A stretch of 64,000 nucleotides of DNA from Vibrio fluminensis (GCF_015278125.1 NZ_JADILO010000017.1:16693-80692); one strand, 5' to 3'. Shown: positions 7,969-17,837, counted from the first letter of the stretch. Numbers and translations are program-made. The notes: generated from the letters alone by a model not told the origin.

Positions 7969-9615
7969 ATGACAGGTGCACAGTTAGTCGTTGCCGCGTT
8001 ACAGCAACAAGGCATCAAAACAATCTTTGGTTACCCTGGCGGGGCAATCATGCCGATCTACGATGCGCTCTATGACGGCGGTGTCGAACACATCTTATGC
8101 CGTCATGAGCAAGGCGCAGCTATGGCTGCAATTGGTATGGCACGCTCAACCCAAGACGTCGCAGTATGTATGGCAACATCCGGACCGGGTGCGACCAACC
8201 TAGTGACAGGTCTGGCCGATGCGTTTATGGATTCCATACCACTTGTTGCCATCACCGGTCAGGTGGCCAGCTCACATATCGGTACCGACGCGTTCCAAGA
8301 GATGGATGTGATTGGTATGTCCCTCTCATGTACTAAACACAGCTACTTAGTTACCGATATCAACGATCTTGCACCCACTCTTGCAGAAGCATTTGAAGTG
8401 GCAAAGGCGGGGCGTCCGGGGCCGGTTATTGTCGATATCGCCAAAGACGTGCAACTGGCTCAAGCGCCAGTGGTGGATTTGCCGGCGTTTACTCCACCAG
8501 CAACGCCAGTCGCTACTGTAGACGCGATAGCCAAAGCGCAAATTCTACTTTCGCAAAGCTCTCGACCGGTCTTGTATGTCGGTGGTGGTGTACAACTAGG
8601 CCATGCAACTGACTCTGTTCGTGAATTCCTGCGCCTTAACCCAATGCCTACGGTCAGTACCTTAAAAGGACTGGGCACCATAGAGCGCCATGATCCGCAT
8701 TATCTTGGCATGCTCGGCATGCATGGCACCAAAGCGGCCAACCTAGTGGTCCAAGAATGTGACTTATTAATTGCCGTTGGTGCGCGTTTTGACGACCGAG
8801 TAACCGGCAAGTTAGACACCTTCGCACCGAGTGCCAAAATTATCCATATTGATATCGATGCCGCAGAAATCCATAAGCTGCGTCACGCTCACGCACCTCT
8901 ACGTGGTGAAATCAACACTATCCTTCCACTGCTTGAATTAACTCAAGATATCACGCCGTGGGTCAAACACAGTGAAAGCCTTCGTAGTGGCTTTAAATGG
9001 CGTTATGACCACCCGGGTGAACTAATTTACGCACCGGGACTGCTTAAACAGCTCTCCGACTTAATGCCAGATAGCTCGATTGTGTCAACCGATGTCGGTC
9101 AACACCAAATGTGGGCAGCGCAGCACATTCAGCCCCGTGAACCACAAAACTTCATCACTTCAGCCGGTCTTGGCACTATGGGTTTTGGTCTGCCAGCCGC
9201 GATGGGGGCAGCCGTCGCACGCCCTGATGATCAGTCGATCCTAATCACTGGTGATGGTTCATTTATGATGAATGTGCAAGAGCTTGGCACACTTAAGCGT
9301 CGTCAGATCCCAGTCAAAATCGTACTACTCAACAACCAACGCTTAGGCATGGTGCGTCAGTGGCAATCTCTGTTTTTCGATGGGCGCCACAGTGAAACCA
9401 TTTTGGATGATAACCCTGACTTTATCACGCTAGCTAAAGCGTTCGATATCCCGGGTAAAACCATCACCACCAAACAAGAAGTTGAACCGGCTCTAAAAGA
9501 GATGTTGGCAAGCAAAACTTCTTACCTGCTTCATGTCTTAATTGATGAAGAAGAGAATGTATGGCCACTCGTTCCACCGGGTGCCTCGAACAGTGACATG
9601 CTGGAGAACACCTAA
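7969..9615 (+). CDS. ilvG: Acetolactate synthase II, large subunit
   Basis: This 548-residue thiamine-diphosphate enzyme condenses two pyruvates, or pyruvate and 2-oxobutanoate, in the first common step of valine, leucine and isoleucine synthesis. The catalytic Glu47 lies in CRHEQGAA. The cofactor motif starts with [12 protein letters not shown] and ends with LLNNQ (about 427-455). The frame is intact, unlike the frameshifted ilvG of E. coli K-12. GGAGGCGG precedes the ATG. The stop is one base from ilvM, so the subunits are co-translated. Expression is controlled by the attenuator upstream. Confidence 0.97.
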   Translation: MTGAQLVVAALQQQGIKTIFGYPGGAIMPIYDALYDGGVEHILCRHEQGAAMAAIGMARSTQDVAVCMATSGPGATNLVTGLADAFMDSIPLVAITGQVASSHIGTDAFQEMDVIGMSLSCTKHSYLVTDINDLAPTLAEAFEVAKAGRPGPVIVDIAKDVQLAQAPVVDLPAFTPPATPVATVDAIAKAQILLSQSSRPVLYVGGGVQLGHATDSVREFLRLNPMPTVSTLKGLGTIERHDPHYLGMLGMHGTKAANLVVQECDLLIAVGARFDDRVTGKLDTFAPSAKIIHIDIDAAEIHKLRHAHAPLRGEINTILPLLELTQDITPWVKHSESLRSGFKWRYDHPGELIYAPGLLKQLSDLMPDSSIVSTDVGQHQMWAAQHIQPREPQNFITSAGLGTMGFGLPAAMGAAVARPDDQSILITGDGSFMMNVQELGTLKRRQIPVKIVLLNNQRLGMVRQWQSLFFDGRHSETILDDNPDFITLAKAFDIPGKTITTKQEVEPALKEMLASKTSYLLHVLIDEEENVWPLVPPGASNSDMLENT

Positions 9616-9616
9616 C

Positions 9617-9901
9617 ATGGAAAGATACTTACTCGATATTAAAGCGGACGATAAGCCAGTTTTACTAGAGCGTGTTCTGCGTGTAATTCGCCATCGTGGC
9701 TTCATCATCAAACAAGTCGCGGCGACGCAAAATCATGAAAGCCATGTCGCGAGTGTCGAAATCATTGTAGATAGCGATCGTCCTATCTCATTTATCACTA
9801 ATCAAATTGAAAAACTCTGGGATGTTCGCACTGTTGACGTCACACAAATCGCCCGTGATGAACTACCAAATAACAACCTACAACAAAAAATCTGTGCATA
9901 A
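9617..9901 (+). CDS. ilvM: Acetolactate synthase II, small regulatory subunit
   Basis: This encodes a 94-residue ACT-domain protein that pairs with IlvG and stabilises or regulates it. The block LLERVLRVIRHRGFIIKQV is the first strand-helix of the ACT fold. I chose the ATG at 9617, which is one base after the ilvG stop, has GGAG 10 bases upstream and gives the normal family length. A longer open frame starting at 9542 would overlap ilvG and has no support. Confidence 0.93.
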   Translation: MERYLLDIKADDKPVLLERVLRVIRHRGFIIKQVAATQNHESHVASVEIIVDSDRPISFITNQIEKLWDVRTVDVTQIARDELPNNNLQQKICA

Positions 9902-9913
9902 GGAAGGCAAGCA

Positions 9914-10858
9914 ATGGCTACAAGAACAGCAGACTATATTTGGTTTAACGGTGAAATGGTTCCTTGGGCTGAGGCGAACGTTCACGTCCTCACTCACGCA
10001 ATGCATTACGGAACATCCGTATTTGAAGGTGTACGTTGTTACAACACGCCGAAAGGACCTATCGTCTTTCGTCACCGCGAGCACGCCCAACGTCTAAAAG
10101 ATTCAGCAAAAATCTACCGTTTCCCAATCCCATATACGGTAGATCAGATCATGGAAGCGACGCGTGAAACGCTCCGTCAAAACAAGCTGGATAACGCTTA
10201 TATCCGTCCACTTGGCTTTGTTGGCAACGTCGGTCTCGGTGTTTGCCCACCAGCAGGGACAGAGATGGAGCTGATCATTGCCGCTTTCCCATGGGGTTCA
10301 TACCTAGGTGAAGAAGCTCTAGAAAATGGCGTAGCTGCGATGATTTCCAGCTGGAACCGATCGGCACCAAACACCATTCCTACCGCCGCTAAAGCGGGCG
10401 GTAACTACCTATCCTCACTATTAGTTGGTGGTGAAGCGCGTCGTCATGGTTATGCCGAAGGTATTGCCCTTAGCGTGGATGGTTACCTTTCTGAAGGTGC
10501 GGGCGAAAACATCTTTGTCGTCAAAGATGGCGTGCTGTCTACGCCGCCAGCAACCAGTGCAATTCTACCGGGCATCACTCGTGACTCCATCATGACGCTG
10601 GCGCGTGAAATGGGCTACGAAGTGCGTGAAAACAACATCGCTCGTGAAGCGCTCTACCTTGCCGATGAGATCTTTATGACCGGTACTGCCGCAGAAGTTG
10701 TGCCTGTTAGCTCTGTGGACCAAATTGAAATTGGCAGCGGTAAACGCGGTCCAATCACCAAGCAAATTCAAGAAGCATACTTTGGCCTATTTAATGGCAC
10801 CACCGAAGATAAGTGGGGATGGCTTGATTACGTCTACCCGCAAGATGCAGCCAAGTAG
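9914..10858 (+). CDS. ilvE: Branched-chain amino acid aminotransferase
   Basis: This is a 314-residue class IV PLP aminotransferase that makes valine, leucine and isoleucine from their 2-oxo acids with glutamate as donor. The PLP lysine is about residue 160 in [10 protein letters not shown]. The N-terminal block [11 protein letters not shown] and the segment [13 protein letters not shown] are typical. It starts 12 bases after ilvM behind AAGGAAGG and is the third gene of the operon. Confidence 0.97.
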   Translation: MATRTADYIWFNGEMVPWAEANVHVLTHAMHYGTSVFEGVRCYNTPKGPIVFRHREHAQRLKDSAKIYRFPIPYTVDQIMEATRETLRQNKLDNAYIRPLGFVGNVGLGVCPPAGTEMELIIAAFPWGSYLGEEALENGVAAMISSWNRSAPNTIPTAAKAGGNYLSSLLVGGEARRHGYAEGIALSVDGYLSEGAGENIFVVKDGVLSTPPATSAILPGITRDSIMTLAREMGYEVRENNIAREALYLADEIFMTGTAAEVVPVSSVDQIEIGSGKRGPITKQIQEAYFGLFNGTTEDKWGWLDYVYPQDAAK

Positions 10859-10872
10859 TAGAGGAAAAGGAT

Positions 10873-12714
10873 ATGCCTAAATACCGTTCAGCCACCACCA
10901 CCCACGGAAGAAATATGGCTGGCGCACGCGCACTTTGGCGTGCAACTGGGGTAAAAGAAGAAGATTTTGGTAAACCGATCATCGCCGTGGTGAACTCATT
11001 TACCCAATTTGTACCGGGTCATGTCCATCTTAAAGACATGGGACAGTTAGTTGCCGGTGAAATTGAAAAAGCGGGCGGTATCGCGAAAGAGTTCAATACC
11101 ATCGCGGTTGATGATGGTATCGCAATGGGTCACGGAGGCATGCTTTATTCACTGCCATCGCGCGAGCTGATTGCTGATTCGGTCGAGTATATGGTTAACG
11201 CTCACTGTGCGGACGCCATGGTGTGTATCTCCAACTGTGACAAAATCACCCCCGGGATGCTGATGGCATCAATGCGCCTCAATATTCCGGTGATTTTTGT
11301 GTCTGGTGGCCCAATGGAAGCGGGTAAAACCAAGCTTTCTGATCAAATCATCAAACTCGATTTGGTTGATGCCATGATTCAAGGTGCCGATCCAACCGTC
11401 TCTGATGAGCAAAGTGAACAAATTGAACGCTCAGCGTGCCCGACTTGTGGCTCGTGCTCGGGGATGTTTACGGCCAACTCGATGAACTGTCTAACCGAGG
11501 CGCTTGGTTTGTCTCAACCGGGCAATGGCTCAATGCTGGCCACTCACGCCGATCGTGAACAGCTGTTTATCAATGCGGGTAAACGCATTGTTGAATTAAC
11601 TCGTCGTTACTATGAGCAAGACGATATCAGTGCCTTACCACGCACTATTGCTGATCGCGCGGCGTTTGAAAATGCGATGGCGCTTGATATTGCCATGGGC
11701 GGTTCAAGCAATACCGTGCTGCACTTACTTGCGGCGGCACAAGAAGGCGAGATTGACTTTGATATGGGCGACATCGATCAGATGTCTCGTCGCGTTCCGC
11801 ATCTATGTAAAGTGGCGCCGTCCACCCAGAAATACCACATGGAAGATGTCCACCGCGCAGGTGGGGTAATGGCGATTTTAGGCGAACTCGACCGCGCTGG
11901 TCTGCTCAACACCGAAGCGCGCACTGTGCTCGGTCTTAGCCTAAAAGAACAATTAGCCCAATACGACATCATGCAAACCGAAGATGAAGCGGTACTAAAA
12001 TTCTTCCGTGCTGGTCCTGCGGGCATCCGCACCACCCAAGCCTTCTCACAAGATTGCCGTTGGGATCGCCTTGACGATGACCGAGTCGATGGTTGTATCC
12101 GCACCAAAGAAAACGCCTTTAGCCAAGAAGGTGGTCTGGCGGTGCTATCTGGCAATATTGCCGTGGATGGCTGTATTGTAAAAACCGCTGGTGTGGATGA
12201 AGAGAACCTCAAATTCCAAGGCCCTGCGATTGTGTTTGAAAGCCAAGATACCGCGGTTGATGGCATCTTAGGCGGTAAAGTAAAAGCCGGTGAAGTGGTC
12301 GTGATCCGCTACGAAGGACCGAAAGGTGGCCCGGGCATGCAAGAAATGCTCTATCCAACCACTTACCTTAAGTCGATGGGATTGGGTAAATCGTGTGCAT
12401 TGCTGACAGATGGACGCTTCTCTGGTGGCACTTCTGGTCTATCAATTGGGCACGCATCACCAGAAGCAGCCAGTGGCGGCACCATCGGTCTAGTGCGTGA
12501 TGGCGACATCATTACCATCGATATCCCTAGCCGCTCTATCACGCTTGATGTGCCAGAAGCGGAGCTGAATGCCCGCAGAGCTAAGCAAGATGAGCTTGGC
12601 TGGAAACCAGTCGATCGTCAGCGCGAGGTTTCTTTTGCCCTTAAAGCGTATGCCAGCATGGCGACCAGTGCCGACAAAGGTGCAGTGCGCGACAAGAGTA
12701 AACTTGAGGGGTAA
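10873..12714 (+). CDS. ilvD: Dihydroxy-acid dehydratase
   Basis: This 613-residue iron-sulfur enzyme dehydrates 2,3-dihydroxy-3-methylbutanoate and the isoleucine analogue to 2-oxo acids. Cysteine ligands can be seen in [10 protein letters not shown] (about 122) and [11 protein letters not shown] (about 194-201). The C-terminal region [23 protein letters not shown] is the family signature. GAGGAAAAGG precedes the ATG. The ilvC gene for the preceding step is not in the window. Confidence 0.97.
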   Translation: MPKYRSATTTHGRNMAGARALWRATGVKEEDFGKPIIAVVNSFTQFVPGHVHLKDMGQLVAGEIEKAGGIAKEFNTIAVDDGIAMGHGGMLYSLPSRELIADSVEYMVNAHCADAMVCISNCDKITPGMLMASMRLNIPVIFVSGGPMEAGKTKLSDQIIKLDLVDAMIQGADPTVSDEQSEQIERSACPTCGSCSGMFTANSMNCLTEALGLSQPGNGSMLATHADREQLFINAGKRIVELTRRYYEQDDISALPRTIADRAAFENAMALDIAMGGSSNTVLHLLAAAQEGEIDFDMGDIDQMSRRVPHLCKVAPSTQKYHMEDVHRAGGVMAILGELDRAGLLNTEARTVLGLSLKEQLAQYDIMQTEDEAVLKFFRAGPAGIRTTQAFSQDCRWDRLDDDRVDGCIRTKENAFSQEGGLAVLSGNIAVDGCIVKTAGVDEENLKFQGPAIVFESQDTAVDGILGGKVKAGEVVVIRYEGPKGGPGMQEMLYPTTYLKSMGLGKSCALLTDGRFSGGTSGLSIGHASPEAASGGTIGLVRDGDIITIDIPSRSITLDVPEAELNARRAKQDELGWKPVDRQREVSFALKAYASMATSADKGAVRDKSKLEG

Positions 12715-12718
12715 TACC

Positions 12719-14269
12719 ATGAGTGACACCTCTGTCGAACATAAACAATCTGGCGCAGACTATCTGCGCCAAGTCCTGCGCGCGCCAGTTTACGAAGTAG
12801 CAATCGTCACACCGCTACAAGCGATGCCAAGGCTATCTGCTCGTATCGGTAACCAAGTGCAACTCAAGCGAGAAGACCGCCAACCGGTCCACTCTTTTAA
12901 ACTGCGCGGCGCTTACAATATGGTTTCAAGCCTCAGTGACGGGCAAAAAGCCGCAGGCGTGATTGCTGCATCAGCAGGTAACCACGCCCAAGGTATGGCG
13001 CTATCAGGCACTAAACTAGGCATCAAAACCACGATTGTGATGCCGAAAACCACACCAGACATCAAAGTCGAAGCGGTACGTGGGTTTGGTGGCAATGTGG
13101 TGCTACATGGCAACAACTTTGATGAAGCCAAAACAGAAGCAGAGCGTCTATCGGTAGAATATGGCTACACCTTTGTGCCGCCTTTCGATCATCCTTTGGT
13201 GATCGCCGGCCAAGGCACAATCGGTATGGAGATGCTGCAGCAAAATGGTCATCTCGACTACATTTTCGTTCCAGTGGGCGGTGGTGGTTTAGCCGCAGGT
13301 GTTGCAGTACTAGTAAAACAGCTGATGCCAGAGATCAAAGTGATTGCCGTTGAGCCTGAAGATTCTGCCTGCTTGAAAGCCGCACTGGATGCGGGAGAAC
13401 CTGTGGTAATTGATCAGGTCAGTATGTTTGCAGACGGTGTAGCAGTTAAACGCATCGGTGAAGAAACCTTCCGTCTGTGCGACAAATACCTTGATGGTCA
13501 CATTACCGTCTCCAGCGATGAGATCTGTTCAGCGGTCAAAGATATTTTTGAAGATACTCGAGCGATTGCAGAACCCTCTGGTGCATTAGCGCTGGCAGGG
13601 TTAAAGAAGTTTGCTGAGCAGCATCAACTGCGTGGTAAGCAACTCGGTACTGTGCTATCTGGCGCGAATACCAACTTCCATGGCTTACGTTACGTTTCTG
13701 AACGTTGTGAATTAGGTGAAAAACGCGAAGGTTTGCTGGCGGTGACAATCCCAGAACGTCAAGGAGCCTTCTTTGAGTTCTGTAATCTGATTGGCGGTCG
13801 CGCGGTGACTGAGTTTAACTACCGTTACAACGATGATGCCCTCGCCAATATCTTTGTTGGTGTGCGTCTCAATGGTGGCCAAGAAGAGTTGGAGCACATC
13901 ATTCAAGATCTGCGCGCTGGAGGCTACCCAGTGGTCGATCTCTCCGATGATGAAATGGCAAAACTGCACGTGCGCTACATGATAGGGGGCAAACCTTCTA
14001 AACCACTGCAAGAGCGTTTGTACAGTTTCGAGTTTCCCGAGTACCCGGGAGCACTATTGAAATTCTTAAGCACGCTTGGCACGCATTGGAATATTAGCCT
14101 ATTCAACTACCGCAACCACGGCGCCGACTATGGTCGCGTACTGTGTGGTTTTGAGCTAGCAGATAGCGATTTAACCCGTTTCTCTGCCCATCTGCGAGAA
14201 CTCGGCTACCAATGTAAAGATGAAACCGATAACCCTTCTTATCAATTCTTCCTTTCTTCTCCTCGCTAG
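12719..14269 (+). CDS. ilvA: Threonine ammonia-lyase, biosynthetic
   Basis: This 516-residue PLP enzyme deaminates threonine to 2-oxobutanoate, the entry to isoleucine. The PLP lysine is residue 61 in SFKLRGAYNM, and the glycine-rich phosphate loop is VGGGGLAAG. Two ACT-like regulatory domains (about 335-410 and 430-510) provide feedback by isoleucine. I chose the ATG at 12719, four bases after the ilvD stop, with GAGGGG overlapping the end of ilvD. The longer frame from 12569 would overlap ilvD. It is the last gene of the operon. Confidence 0.96.
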   Translation: MSDTSVEHKQSGADYLRQVLRAPVYEVAIVTPLQAMPRLSARIGNQVQLKREDRQPVHSFKLRGAYNMVSSLSDGQKAAGVIAASAGNHAQGMALSGTKLGIKTTIVMPKTTPDIKVEAVRGFGGNVVLHGNNFDEAKTEAERLSVEYGYTFVPPFDHPLVIAGQGTIGMEMLQQNGHLDYIFVPVGGGGLAAGVAVLVKQLMPEIKVIAVEPEDSACLKAALDAGEPVVIDQVSMFADGVAVKRIGEETFRLCDKYLDGHITVSSDEICSAVKDIFEDTRAIAEPSGALALAGLKKFAEQHQLRGKQLGTVLSGANTNFHGLRYVSERCELGEKREGLLAVTIPERQGAFFEFCNLIGGRAVTEFNYRYNDDALANIFVGVRLNGGQEELEHIIQDLRAGGYPVVDLSDDEMAKLHVRYMIGGKPSKPLQERLYSFEFPEYPGALLKFLSTLGTHWNISLFNYRNHGADYGRVLCGFELADSDLTRFSAHLRELGYQCKDETDNPSYQFFLSSPR

Positions 14270-14317
14270 TTCAAGCTCCCTAAGCGCGGTATTGAGCTAG
14301 ATCTTAGTTTTGATATT

Positions 14318-14345
14318 AAAGCCAGTCGATAGACTGGCTTTGTTC
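14318..14345 (+). terminator. Terminator of ilvGMEDA
   Basis: A 10-bp stem, AAAGCCAGTC/GACTGGCTTT, with a GATA loop is followed by a mixed T-rich tract (TTTGTTCT). It lies 49 bases after ilvA. Confidence 0.75.
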
Positions 14346-14508
14346 TATGTTTAAAATATTGTTTTTTATGAATTAATGCATTTTAAACATAATATAAATG
14401 CTAAAGTTTCATTTTTGTCATAGCATCAACCCGACTACACTGTGTGGGTAGAATTTAGAACAATTAATTTGCTGCACTATTCATTTGCTGCATCATGCGG
14501 AGATCCCT

Positions 14509-15489
14509 ATGTTTAACGCTCTAATCCTAAATCAAGAAGACAAACGCACTATCGCTTCAATCGAACAGATCGACGAAGCACAACTGCCGGAAGGTAACGT
14601 TCTAATTGAAGTTGATTACTCTTCACTAAACTACAAAGACGGTTTAGCAATCACAGGTAAAGGCAAAATCATTCGTAACTTCCCAATGGTTCCAGGTATC
14701 GACCTTGCGGGTAAAGTAGTGAGTTCTGAAGACGCTCGTTACCAAGCAGGTGACGAAGTGGTTCTAACTGGTTGGGGTGTGGGTGAAAACCACTGGGGCG
14801 GCATGGCGCAACGCGCGCGTCTAAACGCAGATTGGTTAGTACCACTACCAAAAGGCTTCGACGGCAAAAAAGCGATGATGGTGGGTACAGCAGGCTTTAC
14901 TGCAATGTTATGTGTACAAGCACTACTGGATGCGGGCGTTAAACCAGAAGCTGGCGAGATCTTAGTCACTGGTGCAAGTGGCGGCGTAGGTTCAGTGGCA
15001 GTCACGCTACTTTCTCAACTAGGCTACAAGGTGGCAGCGGTTACTGGTCGCGTAGAGCAAAACGGTCCACTGCTAGAAAAACTAGGTGCTAGCCGCATCA
15101 TCGATCGCGTTGAGTTTGAAGAGCCAGCTCGTCCACTTGAAAAACAAGTTTGGGCTGGTGCCGTTGATACCGTGGGTAGCAAAGTACTGGCGAAAGTATT
15201 GGCACAAATGGATTACAACAGCGCTGTAGCGGCATGTGGTCTAGCAGGTGGTTTCGACCTACCAACCACTGTAATGCCATTCATTCTACGTAACGTGCGC
15301 CTACAAGGTGTGGACTCAGTAAGTTGCCCAACTGAAAAACGTATCGCAGCTTGGGAAAAATTGGTTGAGCTACTGCCTGACAGCTACTTCGAGCAAGCAT
15401 GTACAGAGGCAACGCTAGAAGAAGCACCAAAATACGCAGAAGACATCACTAACGGTCAAGTAACGGGTCGCGTGGTGATCAAGCTATAA
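14509..15489 (+). CDS. acuI: Acrylyl-CoA reductase AcuI/YhdH
   Basis: This is a 326-residue NADPH-dependent medium-chain dehydrogenase without the structural zinc site. The N-terminal GroES-like domain carries SSLNYKDGLAITG, and the Rossmann motif TGASGGVGSVAV is near residue 154. AcuI/YhdH reduces acrylyl-CoA to propionyl-CoA and protects against acrylate, for example from dimethylsulfoniopropionate breakdown in marine bacteria. I chose the ATG at 14509 with GCGGAG upstream; the longer frame adds eight unsupported residues. Codons are rich in CTA, as in highly expressed genes here. It stands alone. Confidence 0.92.
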   Translation: MFNALILNQEDKRTIASIEQIDEAQLPEGNVLIEVDYSSLNYKDGLAITGKGKIIRNFPMVPGIDLAGKVVSSEDARYQAGDEVVLTGWGVGENHWGGMAQRARLNADWLVPLPKGFDGKKAMMVGTAGFTAMLCVQALLDAGVKPEAGEILVTGASGGVGSVAVTLLSQLGYKVAAVTGRVEQNGPLLEKLGASRIIDRVEFEEPARPLEKQVWAGAVDTVGSKVLAKVLAQMDYNSAVAACGLAGGFDLPTTVMPFILRNVRLQGVDSVSCPTEKRIAAWEKLVELLPDSYFEQACTEATLEEAPKYAEDITNGQVTGRVVIKL

Positions 15490-15507
15490 TGCTTAGCTAA
15501 AATGATG

Positions 15508-15534
15508 AAGAGCCAGCAATGCTGGCTCTTTTTG
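15508..15534. terminator. Terminator after acuI
   Basis: A 10-bp stem, AAGAGCCAGC/GCTGGCTCTT, with an AAT loop is followed by TTTTT. It lies between convergent acuI and a lysR-type gene and could serve acuI mainly. Confidence 0.9.
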
Positions 15535-15578
15535 TATCGCTGCAATAACTGCGGCAACGTCGACTAGAAAGTAGACAA

Positions 15579-16520
15579 TTAATCCAAACCCATATCTTCA
15601 ATCCGCTTGGCAATCAAACGGCTACACTCTTCACGTAACACACCTCGAATCCACTCTTGTGCCGGAGAATGCTCACAACGTGGATGCCAAATCAGCGAGT
15701 AATCAAAGGGGGTAAAGTGAAATGGAAGTGGTTTGACGACCAAGTCATAACGCTCAGAAACCAAATAGGCTAAATCAGCCGGTACGGTAATAATCAACGG
15801 CATGGTATCGACAATCGCCAGCGCCGCTTCTAAGTGATACGCTCTGAGTACCATTCTGCGCTGCGGTAAATCAACCAGGGCTTGCTCAATCAGCGCCTTT
15901 ACCCCATCACTAATTGCGATCATCGCATGTGGATAAGAGAGATAATCGTCAAGCGTCATCTCTTTATCGGCCAACGGGTGATGTTTAGACAGCAGACAAA
16001 ATACCCCGACTCGACCAATCACTTCACTGCGCAGAGGCTCAACTGCTCCAATCGGACGGCAGATCGCGAGATCCGCCCCTTCATAAGTCAGCTGATCAGC
16101 CAAGCGATCATGATGCAGAGGAATAAAATTCAACGATACCAGCGGCGCTTCTTGGTACAGCCTTGGAATAGCGAACGGCAAGATAGTCTGCATCGCGTAG
16201 TCTGTAGTCGCAATGGTGAAGGTTTGCTCGCAACTGTGTGGATCGAATTCAGCCGGCGCCAACAGTTGGCGCAACGACTCAAGCGGCACACCTAATTGAG
16301 CATCAATTTCTAATGCCTTTTCCGTTGGAATCAAGTGTTGCCCTTGGCGGGTAAATAACGGGTCATTTAACAAACTTCTCAGACGCCCCAGTACTCGACT
16401 CATCGCCGATTGACTTAAATTCAGGCGCGTCGCCGCTTTACTTACACTGCACTCTTCAATCAGTACTCGCAGCGCCACTAACAAATTTAAATCGCGGCGG
16501 TAAATCTCTTCTAATTCCAC
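15579..16520 (-). CDS. LysR-family transcriptional regulator
   Basis: This 313-residue protein has an N-terminal winged helix-turn-helix (about 10-68; core SKAATRLNLSQSAMSRVLGRLR) and a substrate-binding domain (about 95-300). The opening RRDLNLLVALRVLIEE is typical of the LeuO/NodD-like branch. The inducer and targets are unknown. It converges on acuI and is separated by a 520-bp gap from tusA. A terminated transcript candidate lies upstream on the same strand at 16645-16795, so its expression may be controlled by read-through. Confidence 0.85.
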   Translation of the reverse strand: MELEEIYRRDLNLLVALRVLIEECSVSKAATRLNLSQSAMSRVLGRLRSLLNDPLFTRQGQHLIPTEKALEIDAQLGVPLESLRQLLAPAEFDPHSCEQTFTIATTDYAMQTILPFAIPRLYQEAPLVSLNFIPLHHDRLADQLTYEGADLAICRPIGAVEPLRSEVIGRVGVFCLLSKHHPLADKEMTLDDYLSYPHAMIAISDGVKALIEQALVDLPQRRMVLRAYHLEAALAIVDTMPLIITVPADLAYLVSERYDLVVKPLPFHFTPFDYSLIWHPRCEHSPAQEWIRGVLREECSRLIAKRIEDMGLD

Positions 16521-16644
16521 GTATGGGTTCCAACGGCTAACAATGGCATAAGTGTACTATATCCCGAGCCCAACGTACGGGATTTGCATCGAATTTGCTC
16601 AATACAACACTGATTAAGAGTGAGGGTGAAAACCAAATGACAGG

Positions 16645-16795
16645 CAAAAAAATCCCGCCTTTCGGCGGGGAAGCCCAAGAAAACTGGGGATAGTGTCGGA
16701 ATGTGTTTGGAAGATGTCTCTTTCAACATACATTGGTCGGTTTGTACTCTCTCAAGAGTTAAGCCTCTGGCGCTTCTCAGTTCAAATCCCTACAA
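16645..16795 (-). ncRNA. Candidate small RNA or terminated leader upstream of the lysR gene
   Basis: On the minus strand a CCCGCC/GGCGGG hairpin with a GAAA loop is followed by seven T (16645-16651), a strong intrinsic terminator. No gene on this strand ends just before it. The upstream 130 bases hold small hairpins (ACTCT-TGAG-AGAGT at 16748-16761; CCCA/TGGG around 16674-16688; AAGA-GACA-TCTT around 16710-16722). The 5' end is not defined and I see no convincing promoter. It does not look like Spot 42, 6S, GcvB, RyhB or Csr RNAs as I remember them. Confidence 0.35.
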
Positions 16796-16882
16796 TGAGA
16801 ACCGAGTTGTGACGCTAGTGGTCTTTGTCCCTTGTTGACCTGAGATAAAGTCCAAGAGTACCGAACAAAAGCTTCTCGCTAT

Positions 16883-16918
16883 CAATTCAAGCAGGTCGGT
16901 CAAACTGGCTTTGAATTG
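16883..16918. repeat. Inverted repeat upstream of tusA
   Basis: CAATTCAA (16883-16890) and TTGAATTG (16911-16918) are exact inverted copies 20 bases apart. It lies about 125 bases before tusA. It could be an operator or an RNA hairpin; nothing in the sequence decides this. Confidence 0.4.
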
Positions 16919-17042
16919 GCGTTGAAATAATTTTGTTACCAACTTGTTAATTAAATTAAAACAAAATGATCGTTTTGCCAAGTGATTATTGAATATTTTT
17001 TCTCCACTAGTATTATCAGTCGCCTGAAAAGGCAATGAAGTG

Positions 17043-17297
17043 ATGACCATGACATTCAATCCAGAACAGGCTACACATACATTGGAAGCGGAAGGACTCC
17101 GCTGCCCAGAGCCAGTAATGATGGTCAGGAAGACAATTCGAAATATGCAGGATGGCGATATACTGCTAGTCAAAGCAGACGATCCATCAACAACGCGTGA
17201 TATCCCAAGCTTTTGTCGCTTTATGGATCATCAGTTGATTGGCGCTCAAACAGAAGAGCTACCGTATCAGTATCTGATTAAGAAAGGGTTAAGCTAA
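17043..17297 (+). CDS. tusA: Sulfurtransferase TusA
   Basis: This encodes an 84-residue sulfur carrier that takes persulfide sulfur from IscS and passes it to the TusBCD relay for 2-thiouridine formation in tRNA. The sulfur-binding cysteine lies in the signature [13 protein letters not shown] (about residues 19-31). The phrase [17 protein letters not shown] is the second conserved block. GTG (17040), ATG (17043) and ATG (17049) are possible starts; I took 17043 for length and spacing to the AAAAGG tract. It is monocistronic. Confidence 0.93.
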   Translation: MTMTFNPEQATHTLEAEGLRCPEPVMMVRKTIRNMQDGDILLVKADDPSTTRDIPSFCRFMDHQLIGAQTEELPYQYLIKKGLS

Positions 17298-17340
17298 GAT
17301 AACGTTGCTGACATGCAACTAAAATCTTTTAAGCAGAATG

Positions 17341-17368
17341 GAAAACGGCAGCCTATCGGGCTGCCGTT
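17341..17368 (-). terminator. Terminator of the small membrane-protein gene
   Basis: A 9-bp stem AACGGCAGC/GCTGCCGTT is followed on the minus strand by TTTTCC. It lies between tusA and the minus-strand gene at 17404 and may also help stop tusA transcription, although the plus-strand side lacks a T tract. Confidence 0.6.
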
Positions 17369-17400
17369 ATACTCAAATAACCTCGAGGTGCTTGAGTATA
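17368..17400. repeat. Compound palindrome between tusA and the next gene
   Basis: Outer arms TATACTCAA (17368-17376) and TTGAGTATA (17392-17400) enclose the 10-base palindrome ACCTCGAGGT (17380-17389). The element fills the gap between the terminator hairpin and the stop codon of the minus-strand gene. Its nested design is that of an intergenic repeat. Confidence 0.6.
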
Positions 17401-17403
17401 TTG

Positions 17404-17664
17404 TTATTCATCGTATTCGAGGGTTCGCACTTCCGATTGAAGCTTGCGGATTTGCTGTTGCATTGAACGCATCTCTTCATGCATAGGAATTATGTGCGCG
17501 ACGCGAATCCACGCCTCAACGGTCAAACCAGCGAGAATAATCGCGCCAGCAACCATAGGCAGCCACATATCCGTCAGCATCATACCTAGCAGGGTTAACA
17601 CAAACCCGAAGGTGAACAGATAGCTTTGACTCTTCGGGGACATCCCCATATAACGTGTCAACAT
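17404..17664 (-). CDS. Small membrane protein of unknown function with a coiled-coil tail
   Basis: This encodes 86 residues. Two hydrophobic segments (about 14-31 and 34-50) are followed by a charged heptad-like helix, MHEEMRSMQQQIRKLQSEVR, that could form a coiled coil in the cytoplasm. I do not recognise the family. I chose the ATG at 17664 because GGAGGG lies 7 bases upstream; the frame can be extended by six codons to a GTG, which would place that site inside the gene. It is a single gene with its own terminator. No function is assigned. Confidence 0.7.
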   Translation of the reverse strand: MLTRYMGMSPKSQSYLFTFGFVLTLLGMMLTDMWLPMVAGAIILAGLTVEAWIRVAHIIPMHEEMRSMQQQIRKLQSEVRTLEYDE

Positions 17665-17837
17665 ACTCTTGCCCTCCACCACTAATGGTTAAGATTAAAG
17701 TAGCATGACAAACATGACACTTATATGTCACTGGTCACGCTATACGCCGATTTTTCGTGGATTTTGAACTAACTCAACTTCCGTGACGGATTGAAAAAAT
17801 ACGATGATTTCACCTATCAATGTTCATTCTGCCGACA

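Noticed and set aside
11778..12266. 162-codon open frame antisense to ilvD
   Set aside because: It lies wholly inside a gene with clear protein similarity; its product has no recognisable features, as expected for a shadow of a GC-rich codon pattern.
16771..16800. tRNA T-loop-like GTTCAAATCC in the lysR-tusA gap
   Set aside because: The flanking 5-base arms do not pair and no acceptor or anticodon arms can be found, so it is not a tRNA.
16790..17173. 127-codon minus-strand frame across the tusA upstream region
   Set aside because: It is antisense to tusA in its first third, and the rest covers intergenic DNA with low-complexity composition. It is not supported as a gene.
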